From assembly GCA_036520715.1 (NCBI GenBank), contig DATDJF010000011.1, positions 1-6,315 on the forward strand: a stretch of 6,315 bases of DNA, written 5' to 3'. A program made the position numbers and the translations under genes. The notes under the pieces are model-generated. The model had not been told where the DNA came from, searched no databases, and saw only the letters and a list, made by a program, of their open reading frames with translations. Below are positions 6,084-6,315 of the stretch, one piece after another (positions within the stretch are counted from its first letter, which is position 1; every line of letters starts with the position of its first letter). The DNA comes from JAEUPI01 sp036520715 (GTDB taxonomy: Bacteria > Pseudomonadota > Gammaproteobacteria > Burkholderiales > Burkholderiaceae_C).

Positions 6084-6315
6084 ATGCCTGAAGACTATCG
6101 CCACACCGAGCCGGTCCAGGTCTACGAAACCTTCGCGCCGCCGCGGCCCGAGGAGGGCGCCGAGCCGCAGTTGCCCGCGCGCACCTGGAAGGAAAATCCG
6201 CTGCTGTGGATCGTGGTCGTGGTGGCGGTGTTCATGGCGGTGCCGTTCCTCGCCAGCCTGGGAACGCGCACCTCTGCGGGCGCAGGCGCGCGCAGCGCGC
6301 AGGCCGCCAGCGCAC
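6084..6315 (+). CDS. Single-span membrane protein, function unknown, 3' partial
   Basis: An open frame starts at the ATG 2 bases after the stop of the 63-residue gene and runs off the window end with 77 residues and no stop. Residues 1-38 are charged and proline-rich (FAPPRPEEGAEPQLPAR), with KENP just before a strong hydrophobic segment at about 39-58 (LLWIVVVVAVFMAVPFLASL). After it comes a small-residue Ala/Ser/Gly stretch (SAGAGARSAQAASA), like a periplasmic linker. The likely topology is cytoplasmic N-terminus and periplasmic remainder. There is no lipobox. The ribosome site is poor, so translation probably depends on coupling to the gene before it. The family cannot be named from this fragment; the unseen C-terminal part would decide it. 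Confidence 0.7.
   Translation, partial: MPEDYRHTEPVQVYETFAPPRPEEGAEPQLPARTWKENPLLWIVVVVAVFMAVPFLASLGTRTSAGAGARSAQAASA

Noticed and set aside
6281..6315. GCGC-rich stretch at the right end as a repeat element
   Set aside because: It is low-complexity coding for Ala/Arg/Ser in an open frame and has no defined repeat unit.

Overview
The window is very GC-rich, with strong G/C preference at third codon positions. The protein families and their style (RND pump plus NodT-type lipoprotein, a BPSS1780-type membrane protein, a zinc-free quinone reductase) suggest a betaproteobacterium of the order Burkholderiales, perhaps near Rubrivivax, Leptothrix or Roseateles. That placement is inferred from gene content and composition, not from a marker gene.

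Layout. Positions 1-3959 (+) hold the downstream part of a tripartite drug-efflux operon. First comes an inner-membrane RND (HAE-1/AcrB-type) pump missing about its first 220 residues at the window edge. A complete NodT-family outer-membrane lipoprotein channel follows, overlapping it by 4 bases. The periplasmic adaptor is not in the window and probably lies upstream. Positions 3969-4712 (-) hold a convergent gene for a multi-pass membrane protein resembling the BPSS1780 family; only 9 bases separate the two stop codons. A 143-base divergent intergenic region (4713-4855) contains two GC-rich inverted repeats and weak promoter candidates in both directions. Positions 4856-5842 (+) encode an NADPH:quinone reductase-type MDR enzyme, possibly read from a nearly leaderless message. 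A short gap with a UUCG hairpin leads to a 63-residue protein of unknown function (5890-6081) and then, 2 bases later, to the start of a proline-rich, single-span membrane protein that runs off the end (6084-6315).

Function. The pump and channel should work together with an unseen adaptor to expel hydrophobic or amphiphilic compounds by proton motive force; all the proton-relay residues checked are present. The quinone reductase could deal with reactive quinones or enals, but nothing in the sequence ties it to the pump. The last two small genes look like one translational unit of unknown role.

I see no mobile element, CRISPR array, tRNA, rRNA or phage gene. Most of the window is ordinary chromosomal sequence. 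The least explained part is the pair of small genes at the right end, followed by the structured divergent intergenic region. I found no convincing new system.
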